Notes: generated from the letters alone by a model not told the origin. Numbered from the stretch's first letter, positions 12,851-24,183 are shown. The stretch: DNA of 64,000 bases from Tetragonia tetragonoides (GCA_038025085.1 CM076147.1:27567001-27631000); one strand, 5' to 3'. Numbers and translations: made by a program.

Positions 12851-14732
12851 CTCTCGCGCTCTCTCTCTCCTCCATTGCCGGTGCTCCGGCGAGCCACCGC
12901 CGACCATGGTGGTCGGTGGGTGGTGGTCCTGGTGATGGGCTAGGTCGTGGGTCCCCATGCTTGGTGTAGCACGACCTAGACTCGAAAAACCGATTAGGGT
13001 GTTGTTTAATAATTTCGTTTTAATTAATTTCGTATTTTCAGTATTTTTCAATAATTGTTTTTATTTTTCTGTACTTGTTCGGAGCCCGAATCCAGATTTT
13101 CAAAAGCCTAAATTGGTTGTATTAAATCAAGAAATTTAATAAAAATACTAGTTTACAGTTTCAGTACTGTTTCGATTTTCGTGTTTATTAATTATGTCTC
13201 GGTAATTATTTTTAATTAGGACCAAACGGACAAGCGTGATCGGGTTGTGATTAGCCAAGTTACCTACTGCTTAGTGAGCATTTGTTAGGTAAGAGATTGT
13301 GCCTACCTCTTTCCAAAGCCCCATCAAAACTATTTTGATGTGTTATGTGCTAATTGATTATTATTGTGAATTTAATATGCGAAGCATGATTAAATTATAT
13401 CGTCGTTAATTATGAGAATTTAAAATATATTCTTCGCTATAAATATGCTTTATATTGAGTATGATAAGTTTATAAAATTTCGTTAATTAATTAGTTCATA
13501 TGCTAATTAATGTTTAATTATGGCGATGCTGAATTTCTAATATTATTATGATATAATAATATGTGCTATTTGGAATGGGATATTATTGAGTGCTAATGAG
13601 CACCTAATATTATATTGGATGGTTTATTTGTGAAAGTGTAATTTTTGGATATCATGATTTACTGCCGAAGTGCTGCCGAAGTTTCGTTAGACATATATGA
13701 AGCATGATTATTGTTAATATGCATTTATGTCGTAATCGTCGTTATTATTATTCATTATCATGAGCATGAAATGAAGTAGTATGTCGTGGTTTTGTTGTAC
13801 CACTATATCAATCAATGCTAGTATATGAATTGAATTAAATGAGAATAAGACTCCTAATGGATCCCTAGGAGTAGCCGAGCTATCGAGACTTATCTAATTG
13901 ATGTAGTCTAGGGATGCGTGATTCCCAAGTTACTTTTATGGACACCTCGCAGTGTGTTCGGGACGGATCATTCCCCATTGTTTATTTCTCTACATATCGA
14001 TTATTATGTTAGAAGTAGTGTGAGTATACACTAGCGTAAGTCCAGGGCATGTCTATATCTATCTATGAACAGTATGGGTAATCGTTGTTCTATTCGCTCT
14101 CTTATCTCTCTAATCAAGATGGTTTATCTATTTGTGTTCGAATGATCACTAAAGTAAGAATTGCATGTAATTGAATATCGAGTATGCGTGTGCTTGATTG
14201 TATGACTACTTGTGCATGCAAATGAATTTCAATGATTCTTCTAAAACCCAGATAAGGTTTGCGAAAGTGTTTTTACTGGGTATGGACGACGTTTATTCAG
14301 TTTATCTGATTTTTGTTTTCTTTTGTTTCTTCTCTTTTTCTTTTGTACCTTGCTTCCGTCACGGAAACCAAAGTGCAGGTGTAGCTGAGTGAGGACGGTT
14401 TGCTAGAAGGTTGAATGTGGGCTGTTTGTTTAGAACTATGGATTTATTGGTTACCTTGGATTATTTGGGATTTTGGTTTGTGCCCTTGAAGGCAAAGTTG
14501 TAATAAAACTATAATGGACTTAAGACCGCTGGATAGACAACTCTGATATTTATGTTTAATTTGTTTAGATGCTTCCTTTGATACCTAGTTTCCCTTTCTG
14601 CTTAGCATTTACTCCTTAGCGATAAATGTTGCAGTAGCATTCCCCTGGGTCCGTGACGGTTCGGCGGTGTCGAGTCATGTACAGTGACGTCGATAGTTCC
14701 CTGGAAATCGTGGCGAATTTGGGGGTGTTACA
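12049..14732 (+). repeat. Tekay copy 1, complete 3' LTR
   Basis: This 2684-bp LTR starts TGTGATACCCC and ends GGGTGTTACA, followed by target duplication CCACG at 14733-14737. It includes a long CT repeat at 12759-12847. Its last 250 bases supply the part missing from the 5' copy. Confidence 0.92.
12759..12847. repeat. (CT)n microsatellite inside the LTR
   Basis: There are about 44 uninterrupted CT units. The matching region of the 5' LTR (about 7225-7290) has only short interrupted tracts, so the expansion probably arose after insertion. Arg-Glu or Ser-Leu open frames across it are artefacts of the repeat. Confidence 0.95.
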
Positions 14733-14737
14733 CCACG

Positions 14738-16020
14738 ACCACGCCAACGACCTCGTCCTCCACCACGATTGTTGTTGCGGTGATATGTATTGCCCCGACC
14801 ACCACTGTTATGAGAACCACCCCCTTGGTTCTGTTGAGAATAATTAGTACCACCACTCCCTTGATTGGAGGAAAAATTAGTAACACCCCCTGAAGTATTA
14901 GTAACAAAAGCCTGATGTTGAGTAGAAGCAGGCTCACGGTCACGTAGGCTACGTTGACGATGGTCATAAAAGATAAGCTTGGCTTTGACATTATCAAACG
15001 TGATTGAGCCCGGAAAATATGATATGGCAGTAACAATGGGCTCATAATCAGAGGGCAAGCCAGCAAGAGTATTACGAATTAATTCCAAGTCCGAAACAGG
15101 GGACTTTATAGGAGCCAACGAGTCCGCAATCACCTTAATATTATGTAAATAAGCATCCATAGATTGTGACTCAGGTTTACTCAAATTAGTTAACATACGT
15201 TGAAGGTCTAAAATTCTTGCCAAACTAGCAGTATTGAAGCGGGGCTCCAATCGTGACCAAATATGATAAGAATGAACAAGGTCATGTACCTCAGAGAGTT
15301 AATCACGGGAGAGCGTGGCGAAAAGCCACGAGCGAATTGCTTGATCCAACCGGAGCCATTGAGAGTAGGCGGGATTTGGATATGGCTGTCCAAGGTGATC
15401 CGTGATATGCGAAGCAGGAGGGTGATGAGACTCCACAAACGAGTGCATATTCAACATGACGAGAAACGCGTCGAACTGAGTCTTCCACGACAGATAGTCT
15501 TCGACAGCGGACAGGACAGTGGTAACGTGATTTTTCACGTTAATGGACCAGATGTTGGTCGGAGGCCCGGTGCCGAAGCTTGAGTGAACAGAATCGGGCA
15601 CACCAAACGGAGGAGTATCGTGGCCATAGGAGGGAAAAGGAGATGAGAACGACCCACCGGTGGAGAAGAAGCCGAATCTTGAGGGTGGTGGAGATGGATG
15701 GTAAGATGATGAACCATGCTCATACACAGAATACTGAAACATAGAAGGAGGAAGGGTTGGCTGCGGGATAGATTGGTTGATGTAAGAGGGCTGCCATGTT
15801 TGAGTATGTGGAGGAGGTGGGGGAGGCGGGAAGGAAGACATCTGTGTGTGAGGGACATGGTGAGTAAAGGGAACCGTTGTGGAGACAAAGGCACAATATC
15901 AGAGGTGGTGATAGAAGCCATGGACGATGAAGTATTATGAAGGGCCATGGATGCCTCTGTTGAGAGAGGGACGGAGGCAGAGGAACTAGGGACGGAGGAG
16001 GATGATTGTTCGTCAGCCAT
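14738..16020 (-). pseudogene. Copia gag, cut by the Gypsy insertion
   Basis: On the minus strand it starts MADEQSSSS at 16020. A frameshift between about 15840 and 15960 leads into a proline-rich stretch, then INVKNHVTTVLSAVEDYLSW and the core gag motif (SQWLRLDQAIRSWL, IKVIADSLAPI, LIRNTLAGLPSDYEPIV). A TAA at about 15296-15298 interrupts it. The C-terminus is RGG- and asparagine-rich (near 14740-14850) and is where the Gypsy element landed. Its zinc knuckle is now at about 6330, beyond the insert. Gag would form the particle that packages the RNA. This copy is broken by at least one shift, one stop and the insertion. Confidence 0.88.
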
Positions 16021-16043
16021 GGAAGGAACGTGGTAGACAAGCT

Positions 16044-16046
<3 letters not shown>

Positions 16047-16093
<47 letters not shown>
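16047..16093. repeat. Poly-T run (poly-A in the Copia leader)
   Basis: About 47 T residues lie between the Copia primer site and the gag start. On the element strand they form a poly-A run in the untranslated leader. The length may be unreliable for technical reasons. Confidence 0.9.
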
Positions 16094-16096
<3 letters not shown>

Positions 16097-16149
16097 GAAG
16101 AAAGACGTGAGAATTTTTGAGAGAGAGACGGAAGCTTAATTAGGTCAGA

Positions 16150-16167
16150 CGTCCGGCTCTGATACCA
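16150..16167 (-). promoter_or_regulatory. Copia primer-binding site (initiator Met-tRNA)
   Basis: The minus strand reads TGGTATCAGAGCCGG immediately after the LTR end TTTGTTCA. TGGTATCAGAGC complements the 3' end of plant initiator methionine tRNA, the usual primer for Copia and many Gypsy elements. Confidence 0.95.
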
Positions 16168-16281
16168 TGAACAAATATTGTGCTGAATGGCTCAACCCAA
16201 TTGGGAGCCCTGGCGCTTATATTTATAGAGAATATTATGGATACAAAATTACAATTACAATCCTATATAATTATCCTATTA
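16168..16281 (-). repeat. Copia 5' LTR
   Basis: This 114-bp repeat (plus strand TGAACAAATATTG to ATCCTATTA) pairs with 2788-2901. It directly adjoins the primer site at 16167, and target duplication AAGTT follows at 16282-16286. The LTR is unusually short relative to the length of the element. Confidence 0.92.
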
Positions 16282-16456
16282 AAGTTAATAATGATTTAGT
16301 TTAATTAGCTTAATTAAGTAATAGAGTTAGACGGTGTTAGTTAATGGACCATTTTTGTGACAAAATAGACAACTTGGGATTATTTTTGTACAAGTTGCAA
16401 CTTAGGATTATTTTGTCGTACCGCTCAAACTTGGGATTATTTTCATCGAATTTTCC

Positions 16457-16831
16457 ATACAACCATAACTCTTCTATTTTAATCTACAAACTTTGAAAGC
16501 AAGGCAGCTCCTTTTTATTTATTTTCTTAGTTTTAAGTGAGAGCCAAGACTTGATCCCTTGACCTGTTGAGGAGTAGAAACTAGTTTTACAATTATGTCA
16601 AAGTATTTGCTATGTAATAATTTATGTACAACAACTAATATAAATAGCCAGGGGCAATTCCCCCTCCCGCCCCAATTAAGATTTGCTTCTGTTTCTCGAC
16701 TCTACTTTTAGTCACTTTTTAGAGGAAGGTTCTAGTTATGTTTGCATATGCTAATTTAGCTACATGGTTAGCACATGAAATCAAAGATAATTATGAGAAA
16801 AGTTGTAAGTTCAGTGGAATTTGGATACTAA
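16457..16831. other. Gene-free spacer
   Basis: The DNA is AT-rich and unremarkable between the long-inverted-end element and the first MITE. I see no open frame with family features and no repeat. Confidence 0.5.
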
Positions 16832-17219
16832 GGCTCCGTTTGATTTAGCTGGAAAAAACTGACTAAAAGGTTTTTTATGAGGCGGCTTCAAGGTGAGACC
16901 CCCTCTATAACCAAGCATGACATGCATGACGTCATGCTTGTTACAGGGGGCCTCATATTGAGGCCGCTTCATACGAGTTTTTGTGAAAATCAAATTGAAT
17001 TGATTTTTTAAACTTCACCGTTAGCCATTTTAAATTCGTCCAAACATATTCAATATTGGTCTCATTTGAAAGTATGCTTTGAAATAATTCCAATGACATA
17101 GTTATCAACATTAATTTACTTCGGAATACAAAGTTATATGAGTGATAAAGTTACACATTAACTGAACTGTACTGAAGTGAATTGAATTTAAGTAAAATTA
17201 AGTTGAATTAAACAGTGTC
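16832..17219. mobile_element. Tourist-like (PIF/Harbinger) MITE with an inserted foldback
   Basis: Its ends GGCTCCGTTTGATTTAG and GAATTAAACAGTGTC are inverted relatives, flanked by TAA at 16829-16831 and 17220-17222. The body closely matches the MITE at 43974-44223 (TTTGAAAGTATGCTTTGA, AATATTGGTCTCATTTG). This copy carries an extra piece at about 16860-16985 that folds back on itself. A 3-bp TAA/TTA duplication with GGCTC ends is typical of Tourist-like MITEs. It has no coding capacity. Confidence 0.8.
16877..16972. repeat. Near-perfect foldback (about 45-bp arms)
   Basis: ATGAGGCGGCTTCAAGGTGAG with ACCCCCTCTATAACCAAGCA is mirrored by TGCTTGTTACAGGGGG and CCTCAT, then GAGGCCGCTTCAT. The turn lies around 16921-16930. 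A transcript from either strand would form a long hairpin. It is absent from the sister MITE at 43974. Confidence 0.75.
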
Positions 17220-17250
17220 TAAGTATACATAAAATTTACCTTAATGAATG

Positions 17251-17457
17251 CAGCTAGTTTTGTGTGGACTTAGTCCACCGTGAACCAAGTATATTTGAGG
17301 GGTGGCTCCAGGTGAAATAGGGAGTGACTTCACTATTAGAGGGGTGGCTCCAGGTGAAGTATGAGGTGACTCCACTATTAGAGGGGTGACGCCAAAAGTA
17401 TGGGGTGATATTTAAAACATTGGTCCACCATGGACTAAGGCCACACAAGTTTTTGTA
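17251..17457. mobile_element. 207-bp MITE with 9-bp target duplication
   Basis: TAATGAATG at 17242-17250 and 17458-17466 flanks inverted ends of about 35 bp. The left end holds TTGTGTGGACTTAGTCCACC and the right end, inverted, holds TTGTGTGGCCTTAGTCCATG. Inside, two to three copies of a unit of about 45 bp (AGAGGGGTGGCTCCAGGTGA with TGACTCCACTAT) stand in tandem. A 9-bp duplication points to the Mutator superfamily, though a hAT origin with 8 bp plus a chance base is possible. Confidence 0.65.
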
Positions 17458-17466
17458 TAATGAATG

Positions 17467-17696
17467 ACCTATAAACAGAGTTAGCAAAAAATGACTCAAC
17501 CCATTGTTGAATCGAACCTGAAATGACCTGATCCTACCTGAAGGTTACGAGAACATATTAGCCGATCCCATTGGGTAATCCGAAACTAATAAACCCGATA
17601 CTAGCCCGAGAAGTTCAACCCATATGGATCCGAGAAATTTGGCCCGATATGACCCGACCTGTTTGGCAGGTATTACAAAGTAAAAAACTTTAAAAG
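17467..17696. other. Spacer with CCCGA-type words
   Basis: Repeated words ACCCGA, CCCGATA and GACCCGACCTG occur. Such words are common in old plant repeats, and a similar patch is near 48765. No gene is seen. Confidence 0.4.
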
Positions 17697-20690
17697 ACTA
17701 GATTTCGTATCCGTGCAATGCACGGGTTCTTGTTTATCATGCATACTCCGTTATTAGAAGAAATATAATAAATTTTTTTAATCATATCAATATGTAAAGT
17801 TGAATAATAGGAGTAGCAAATAACAATAATAATATTTTTATCAACAAAAAAACACATTTAATAAAGAATTATATTTTTTAGTGAATGTATAATATACTTA
17901 TTATTTTTGGATAATAAATATAATACTTATGTTATTTATTTCTTATTAAAATAAATAAAACTATTTTTAATTTCTTTTTAATCACCCATGCATTTATGGC
18001 TATTTATTACCTATTCAATGCTTGGTGAGAACTCAATTTTACATATATACTAGATTTCGTGCCCGTGCGATGCACGGGTTTTTGTTCATCATTCTCTGTT
18101 ATTAGAATCAATATAATAAAAAAAATTTAATCACATCAATATACAAAGTTGAATAATAGGAGTAGCAAGGAATAATAATAATCTTTTTCACACATTTAAC
18201 AAAGAAATTACATTTTTAATGAATAAATAATACACCTTTTTTAGGATAATAAATATAATACTTATGTTATTTTTTTATTAAAATAAAATAAAAATTTTTT
18301 TTATTTTTTTTTAGTCACCTATGTATTTATGACTATTTATTATTTATTCAATGCCACCTTGGTGAGAACTCCTAAGCATTTATGACTATTTATTATTTAT
18401 TCAATGCCACCTTGGTGAGAACTCAATTATACATATATATATATATACTAGGTTTCGTGCCCGTGCGATACACGGGTTCTTGTTTATCATGCTTATTTCG
18501 TTATTAGAAGAAATATAATAAAAAAATTTATTCATATCAATATGTAAAGTTGAATAATAGGAGTAGCAAAGAATAATAATAATATTTTTATCAACAAAAA
18601 AAAACACAATGAACAAAGAAATTACATTTTTAGTGAATGTATAATATAATTTAACAAAGAACAATAATAATGTTTTTTTTTTGGATAATAAATATAATAC
18701 TTATGTAACTTATTTCTTATTAAAATAAAATAAAACTATTTTTAATTCCTTTTTAATCACCCATGCATTTATGGCTATTTATTATCTATTCAATGCTTTG
18801 TGAGAACTCAATTTTACATATATACTAGATTTCGTGCCCGTGCGATGCACGGGTTCTTGTTTATCTTGCATACTCCGTTGTTAAAACAAATATAATAAAA
18901 AAAATTTAATCATATCAATATGTAAAGTTGAATAATAGGAGCAGCAAAGAACAATAATAATATTTTTATAAAAAAAAAAAACCACATTTAACAAAGAAAT
19001 TACATTTTTAGTGAATGTATAATATAATTATTTTTTTTTGGATAATAAATATAAATATATGTATGTTACTTATTTCTTGTTAAAATAAAATAAAACTACT
19101 TTTAATTTCTTTTTTATCACCCATGCATTTATGGCTATTTATTACCTATTCAATGCTTGGTGAGAACTCAGTGCGATGCACGGGTTCTTGTTTATCATGC
19201 ACACTCCATTGTAAGAAGAAATATAATAAAAATATTTAATCATATCACTATGTAAAGTTGAATTATAAGAGTAGCAAAGAACAATAATAATATTTTTATC
19301 AACAAAAAAAAAAAATACATTTAACAAAGAAATTACATTTTCAGTGAATGTATAATTTATATGTTTTTGGATAATAAATATAATAATTATGTTACTTATT
19401 TCTTATTAAAATAAAATAAAACTATTTCAAATTATTTTTTTAATCACCCATGCATTTATGACTATTTATTACCTATTCAATGCTTGGTGAGAACTCAATT
19501 TTACATATATATATACTAGATTTCGTGTACCCTGCAATGAACGGGTTCTTGTTTATCATCCTCCGTATTAGAGTCAATATAATAAAAAATTTAACCATAT
19601 CAATATATAAAGTTGAGTAATAGGAGTAGCAAGGAACAATAATAATTTTTTTTATCAACAAAAAGAAAACACATTAAACAAAGAAATTACATTTTTAGTG
19701 AAAATATAATTTTTTTAGGATAATAAATATATTACTTATGTTACATACTTTTAGTAAAATAAAATCAAACTAGTTTTAATTTCTTTTTAATCACTCATGC
19801 ATTTATGACTATTGATTACCTATTCAATGCTACCTTGGTGAGAACTCAATTATACATAAAAACTTAATCACATCAATATATAAAGTTGAATAATAGGAGT
19901 AGCAAGGAGCAATAATAATCTCTTTCACACATTTAACAAAGAAATTACATTTTTAATGAATAAATAATATACCTTTTTAGGATAATAAATATAATGCTTA
20001 TGTTTTTTTTTATTAAAATAAAATAAAAGTATTTTTGATTTATTTTTAATCACCCATGCATTTATGACTATTTATTATTTATTCAATGCCACCTTGGTGA
20101 GAACTCAATTATACATATATATATTGATGATATATTGAATGATTTCTTTTTAATCACTCATGCATTTATGACTATTTATTATTTATTCAATGCCACCTTG
20201 GTGAGAACTCAATTATACATATATATACTAGATTTCGTGCCCGTGCGATGCACGGGATCTTGTTTATCATCCTATGTTATTAAAATTTGAATATAATAAA
20301 AAGAACATTAATCATATCAATATATAAAGTTGAATAATAGGAGTAGCAAAGAACAATAATAATTTTTATATCAAGAAAAAGAAAACACATTTAACAAACA
20401 AATTATAGTGAATATATAATATATATTTTTTAGGATAATAAATATAATACTTATGTTACTTATTTTTATTACTTTTTAATCACACATGCATTTATGACTA
20501 TTTATTACATATTCAATGCTACCTTGGTGAGAACTCAATTATACATATATCTTAGATTTCGTGCCTGTGCGTTGCAGGGGTCCTTGTTTCCATTCGTTGC
20601 AAGAAAATATTATTCTAATAGTTTCGAAATTCAAATTATAGTTATTCCAGTATTTTTGATCCTCTACTATACTAAAATAATTGAATAGTT
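17697..20690 (-). mobile_element. Tandem array of Helitron-like 3' ends (non-autonomous)
   Basis: Units of about 350-400 bp repeat head-to-tail. On the minus strand each full unit ends with a short hairpin of stem CCCGTGC/GCACGGG and loop ATC, then CACGAAAT, then CTAG before a T. A GC-rich hairpin a few bases before a CTRR terminus is the signature of Helitron 3' ends. CTAG borders lie at 17698, 18050, 18448, 18825, 19516 and 20228, with a TTAG form at 20552. Units near 19171 and 19858 lost the hairpin. Unit bodies share TTGAATAATAGGAGTAGCAA and CACCCATGCATTTATGACTA. The other unit edge reads CACCTTGGTGAGAACTCAAT. No Rep/helicase gene is present. Confidence 0.7.
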
Positions 20691-21276
20691 TTTGACTGCA
20701 TAATTAAAAATAGGAAAATGTTTGGTTGACCCAGTGGGTGGACAACCCATATTCTCTTTGAATCTATCTCTTTCCTACCTTAAATGCCATTTTTTTGGAA
20801 ATAGAGGAGAAATAATTTGAAAATAGAGGACATAGATAGATACAAATGAGAGGTGGGTTACCAATGCACTCGGTGGATGTATCATTCTCCTTAAAAATAT
20901 AATAATCTACTAAATTGCTACTTAGAAACCCGCTTCCAATCATCTTTATTTATATTCATTTATTTATTTTGGTGATCCTTGTATGAATACAAAGGGGGAA
21001 CAAAACACTTCCTAAAACCCAAAAGAATGTAGAAAACAATAATTTTGAAGTTATTGTACTTATCTTTTTTTTTAAAAGACTATAAATATATTCTTTTATT
21101 ATTAATGCTTTTATGAATACTTAATGATCTTCTTACTTCTAATCAAAAAGAAAAATCATCCTCTTACTACTACTCATGTTAAAATATCATGAATTTGCAC
21201 CCAAAAAAAATCATATTGTATCTATCATGAATTCTCCATGGTAATATCCTATTGTATTATATTACTAGCTATATAG
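20691..21276. other. Gene-free spacer within the array
   Basis: Ordinary AT-rich DNA separates the last long run of units from one further unit at 21277. A short inverted relation between 20730 and 20880 (words around GGTTGACC/GGTGGGTTACC) hints at an old MITE, but I cannot define ends. Confidence 0.35.
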
Positions 21277-21549
21277 CACTTATTTCGTGCCCGTGCGATG
21301 CACGGGTTCTTGTTTATCATGCATACTCAGTTATTAGAAGAAATATAATAAATTTTTTTAATCAAAACAATATATAAAGTTGAATAATATGAGTAGCAAG
21401 TAACAATAATAAATTTTTTAACAAAGAAATTACATATTTAGTGAATGTATAATATTTTTTTTAGGATAATAAATATAATACTTATGTTACTTATTTTTTA
21501 TTAAAATAAAATAAAACTATTTTTAATTTCTTTTTAATCACCCATGCTG
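21277..21549 (-). mobile_element. Last Helitron-like unit, cut by Tekay copy 2
   Basis: The hairpin motif TTTCGTGCCCGTGCGATGCA recurs at about 21282-21301, followed by the usual unit body. The unit stops at CACCCATGC, where in other units ATTTATG follows. The Tekay LTR begins at the next base (21550). The remainder of this unit is not found beyond the right end of the Tekay copy, which is itself truncated. Confidence 0.7.
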
Positions 21550-24183
21550 TAACACCCCCGAATTCGCAACGATTTCCAGGGAACTATCGACGTCGCTGTC
21601 CACGACTCGACACCGCCGAACCGTCACGGACCCAGGGGAATGCTACTGCAACATTTATCGCTAAGGAGTAAATGCTAAGCAGAAAGGAAAACTAGGTATC
21701 AAAGGAAGCATCTAAACAAATTAAACATAAATATCAGAGTTGTATATCCAGCGGTCTTAAGTCCATTATAGTTTTATTACAACTTTGCCTTCAAGGCCAC
21801 AAACCAAAATCCCAAATAATCCAAGGTAACCAATAAATCCATAGTTCTAAACAAACAGCCCACATTCAACCTTCTAGCAAACCGTCCTCACTCAGCTACA
21901 CCTGCACTTTGGTTTCCGTGACGGAAACAAGGTACAGAAGAAAAAGAGAAGAAACAAAATGAAACAAAAATCAGATAAACTGAATAAACGTCGTCCATAC
22001 CCAGTAAAAACACTTTCGCAAACCTTACCTGGGTTTTAGAAGAATCATTGAAATTCATTTGCATGCACAAGTAGTCATACAATCAAGCACACGCATACTC
22101 GATATTCAATTACATGCAATTCTTGCTTTAGTAATCATTCGAACACAAATAGATAAACCATCTTGATTAGAGAGATAAGAGAGCGAATAGAACAGCGATT
22201 AACCATACTGTTCATAGATAGATATAGACATGCCATGGACTTACGCTAGTGTATACTCACACTACCTCTAACATAATAATCAATATGTAGAGAATTAAAC
22301 AATGGGGAATGATCCGTCCCGAACACACTGTGAGGTGTCCATAAAAGTATCTTGGGAATCACGCATCCCTAGACTACATCAATTAGATAAGTCTCGATAG
22401 CTCGGCTACTCCTAGGGATCCATTAGGAGTCTTACTCTCATTTAATTCAATTCACATACCTGCATTGATTGACCTAGTGGTACAACGAGACCACGACATA
22501 CTACTTCGTTTCATGCTCATGATAATGAATAATAATAACGACGATTACGACACAAGGGCATATTAACAATAGTCATGCTCATATATGTCTAACGAAATTT
22601 CGGCAGCACTTCGGCAGTAAATCAAGATATCCAAAAATTACACTTTCACAAATAAACCATCCAATATAATATTAGGTGCTCATTAGCACTCAATAATATC
22701 CCATTCCAAATAGCACATATTATTATATCATAATAATATTAGAAATTCAGCATCGCCATAATTAAACATTAATTAGCATATGAACTAATTAATTAACGAA
22801 ACTTTATAAACTTATCATACTCAATATAAATCATATTTACAGCGAAGAATATATTTCAAATTCTCATAATTAACGACGATATAATTTAATCATGCTTCGC
22901 ATATTAAATTCACAATAATAATCAATTAGCACATAACACATCAAGATAGTTTTGATGGGGCTTTAGAAAGAGGTAGGCACAATCACTTACCTAACAAACG
23001 CTCACTAAGCAGTAGGTAACTTGGCTAATCACAACCCGATCACGCTTGTCCATTTGGTCCTAATTAAAAACAATTAACGAGACATAATTAATAAATAAGA
23101 AAATCCAAACAGTACTGAAACTATAAACTAATAATTTTATTAAATTTCTTGATTTAATACAACCAATATAGGATTTTAAAAATCCGGATTCGGACTCTGA
23201 ACGAGTACAGAAAAATAAAAACAATTATTGAAAAATACTGAAAAATACGAAATTAATTGAAACGAAATTATTAAACAAAACCCTAATCGATTTTTCGAGT
23301 CTAGGCCGTGATACACCAAGCATGGGGACCCACGACCAAGCCCATCACCAAGACCACCACCCACCGACCACCATGGTCGGCAGTGGCTCGCCGAAGCACC
23401 GGCGACGGAGGAGAGAGAGAGCGCGAGAGATCACGCGAGAGAGAGAGAGAGAGAGGAATTGCGAGAGAGAGAGAGAGAGAGCGACTGAGAGGGGGAGGAG
23501 CGACGGGCAGGGCCCAGTCGCGTCGGCCACTCGCCGGCGACCACCTAGGCGCGGCCTGGTGGCGCGGCGGCGGCACGACAGTCGCGGCTCAGCAAAACAG
23601 GGGAGGGGAAAAAACATATCATGAAAGAGAGAGAGAGAAAGAGAGAGAGGGAGGGGGATTATCGGCGGGAAGAGGAGGCTGGTGGCTGGCCTGGTAGCCG
23701 GCGACAGCAGGGGGAGGGAGAGAGAAAAGGTGTGCAGTGGAGAGAGAGAGAGAAAAGAGAGAGAGAAACCGTGAGGGAGGAGAGAGAGAGAAAATTAGGG
23801 TTTTTGGCTCAGTTTTTGCAACTGATCAACTGGCCCATCTCTTAGCTTAAATAGGTGTTTGGTCAAAGAAAGTCAAACCCTACTAGAATTAGGATTATTT
23901 TCTGATTTAATTGCTAATTAGAAATAATTAAAACTAATTAAATGCTAATTAAAACCAATTAAAACAATATGAATAAGCCTTATTCATATACAAAACCATT
24001 TTAACTAAATCCCTCAATTTGATAATTATAAATCCCGAAATTCCCATAACAATAATTAATATTATTATGGCTTAATTTGAGTAAATCGAATCGTTAAATA
24101 AATATACGATTTAAATCTCCAAAACTATTTATAAATGAATTATAAATCGATATTATAATTATACAAAATACTGGGGTATCACA
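21550..24183 (-). repeat. Tekay copy 2, 3' LTR
   Basis: This 2634-bp LTR reads TGTAACACCCCCGAATTCGC at its plus-strand left end and GGGGTATCACA at its right end. It is the reverse complement of 12049-14732 with scattered differences. The purine tract (plus strand TTCTACCCTCCTT) lies directly right of it at 24184. Confidence 0.93.

Larger units (their letters stand above)
6531..14732 (+). mobile_element. Tekay-type Ty3/Gypsy chromovirus, internally inverted, inside the Copia element
   Basis: The ends are TGTGATACCCC and GGGTGTTACA, flanked by CCACG at 6526-6530 and 14733-14737. The structure from left to right is: a 5' LTR cut off before its last 250 bp (6531-8888); an inverted integrase-chromodomain block (8889-9867); an inverted LTR tip of 60 bp (9868-9927); plus-strand RNase H, integrase and chromodomain (9928-11811); and a full 3' LTR (12049-14732, 2684 bp). 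The primer site, gag, protease and most of RT are missing. The 2.6-kb LTRs and the chromodomain after integrase fit the Tekay/Del lineage. It shares its family with the copy at 21550-32645. Confidence 0.88.
2788..16281 (-). mobile_element. Ty1/Copia LTR retrotransposon, disrupted by a nested Gypsy element
   Basis: Short 114-bp LTRs at 2788-2901 and 16168-16281 share about 96% identity (4 differences that I count). They are flanked by the 5-bp duplication AAGTT (2783-2787 and 16282-16286). On the minus strand the order is LTR, methionine-tRNA primer site, gag, protease, integrase, reverse transcriptase, RNase H, purine tract, LTR. The order integrase before RT is diagnostic of Copia. A Tekay chromovirus (6531-14732) interrupts it between the RG-rich end of gag and the zinc knuckle. 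The two ends of the frame line up once the insert and one CCACG copy are removed. Stops and frameshifts in gag, RT and RNase H show the copy is dead. Confidence 0.92.
2061..16456. mobile_element. Element with long inverted termini, split by the Copia insertion
   Basis: The left arm (2061 to about 2230) starts GGAAAATTCGATGAAAATAAT. It reappears in inverse orientation at about 16310-16456, ending CATCGAATTTTCC. Both arms hold AATCCCAAGTTGCAAC-type words and the phrase ATGGACCATTTTTG read inward. Removing the Copia copy (2788-16286) leaves an element of roughly 0.9 kb with inverted arms of about 150-170 bp. The middle (2290-2787) has no recognised gene. I found no convincing target duplication outside the arms. 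Long inverted ends suggest a Mutator-like or foldback non-autonomous DNA transposon, but the class is inferred only. A third, truncated arm lies at about 38240-38345. Confidence 0.55.

Noticed and set aside
12616..13051. Arg-Glu and Ser-Leu repeat proteins in several frames
   Set aside because: These are translations of the CT microsatellite in the LTR. The same holds at 6847-7462, 23301-23845 and 32351-32746.
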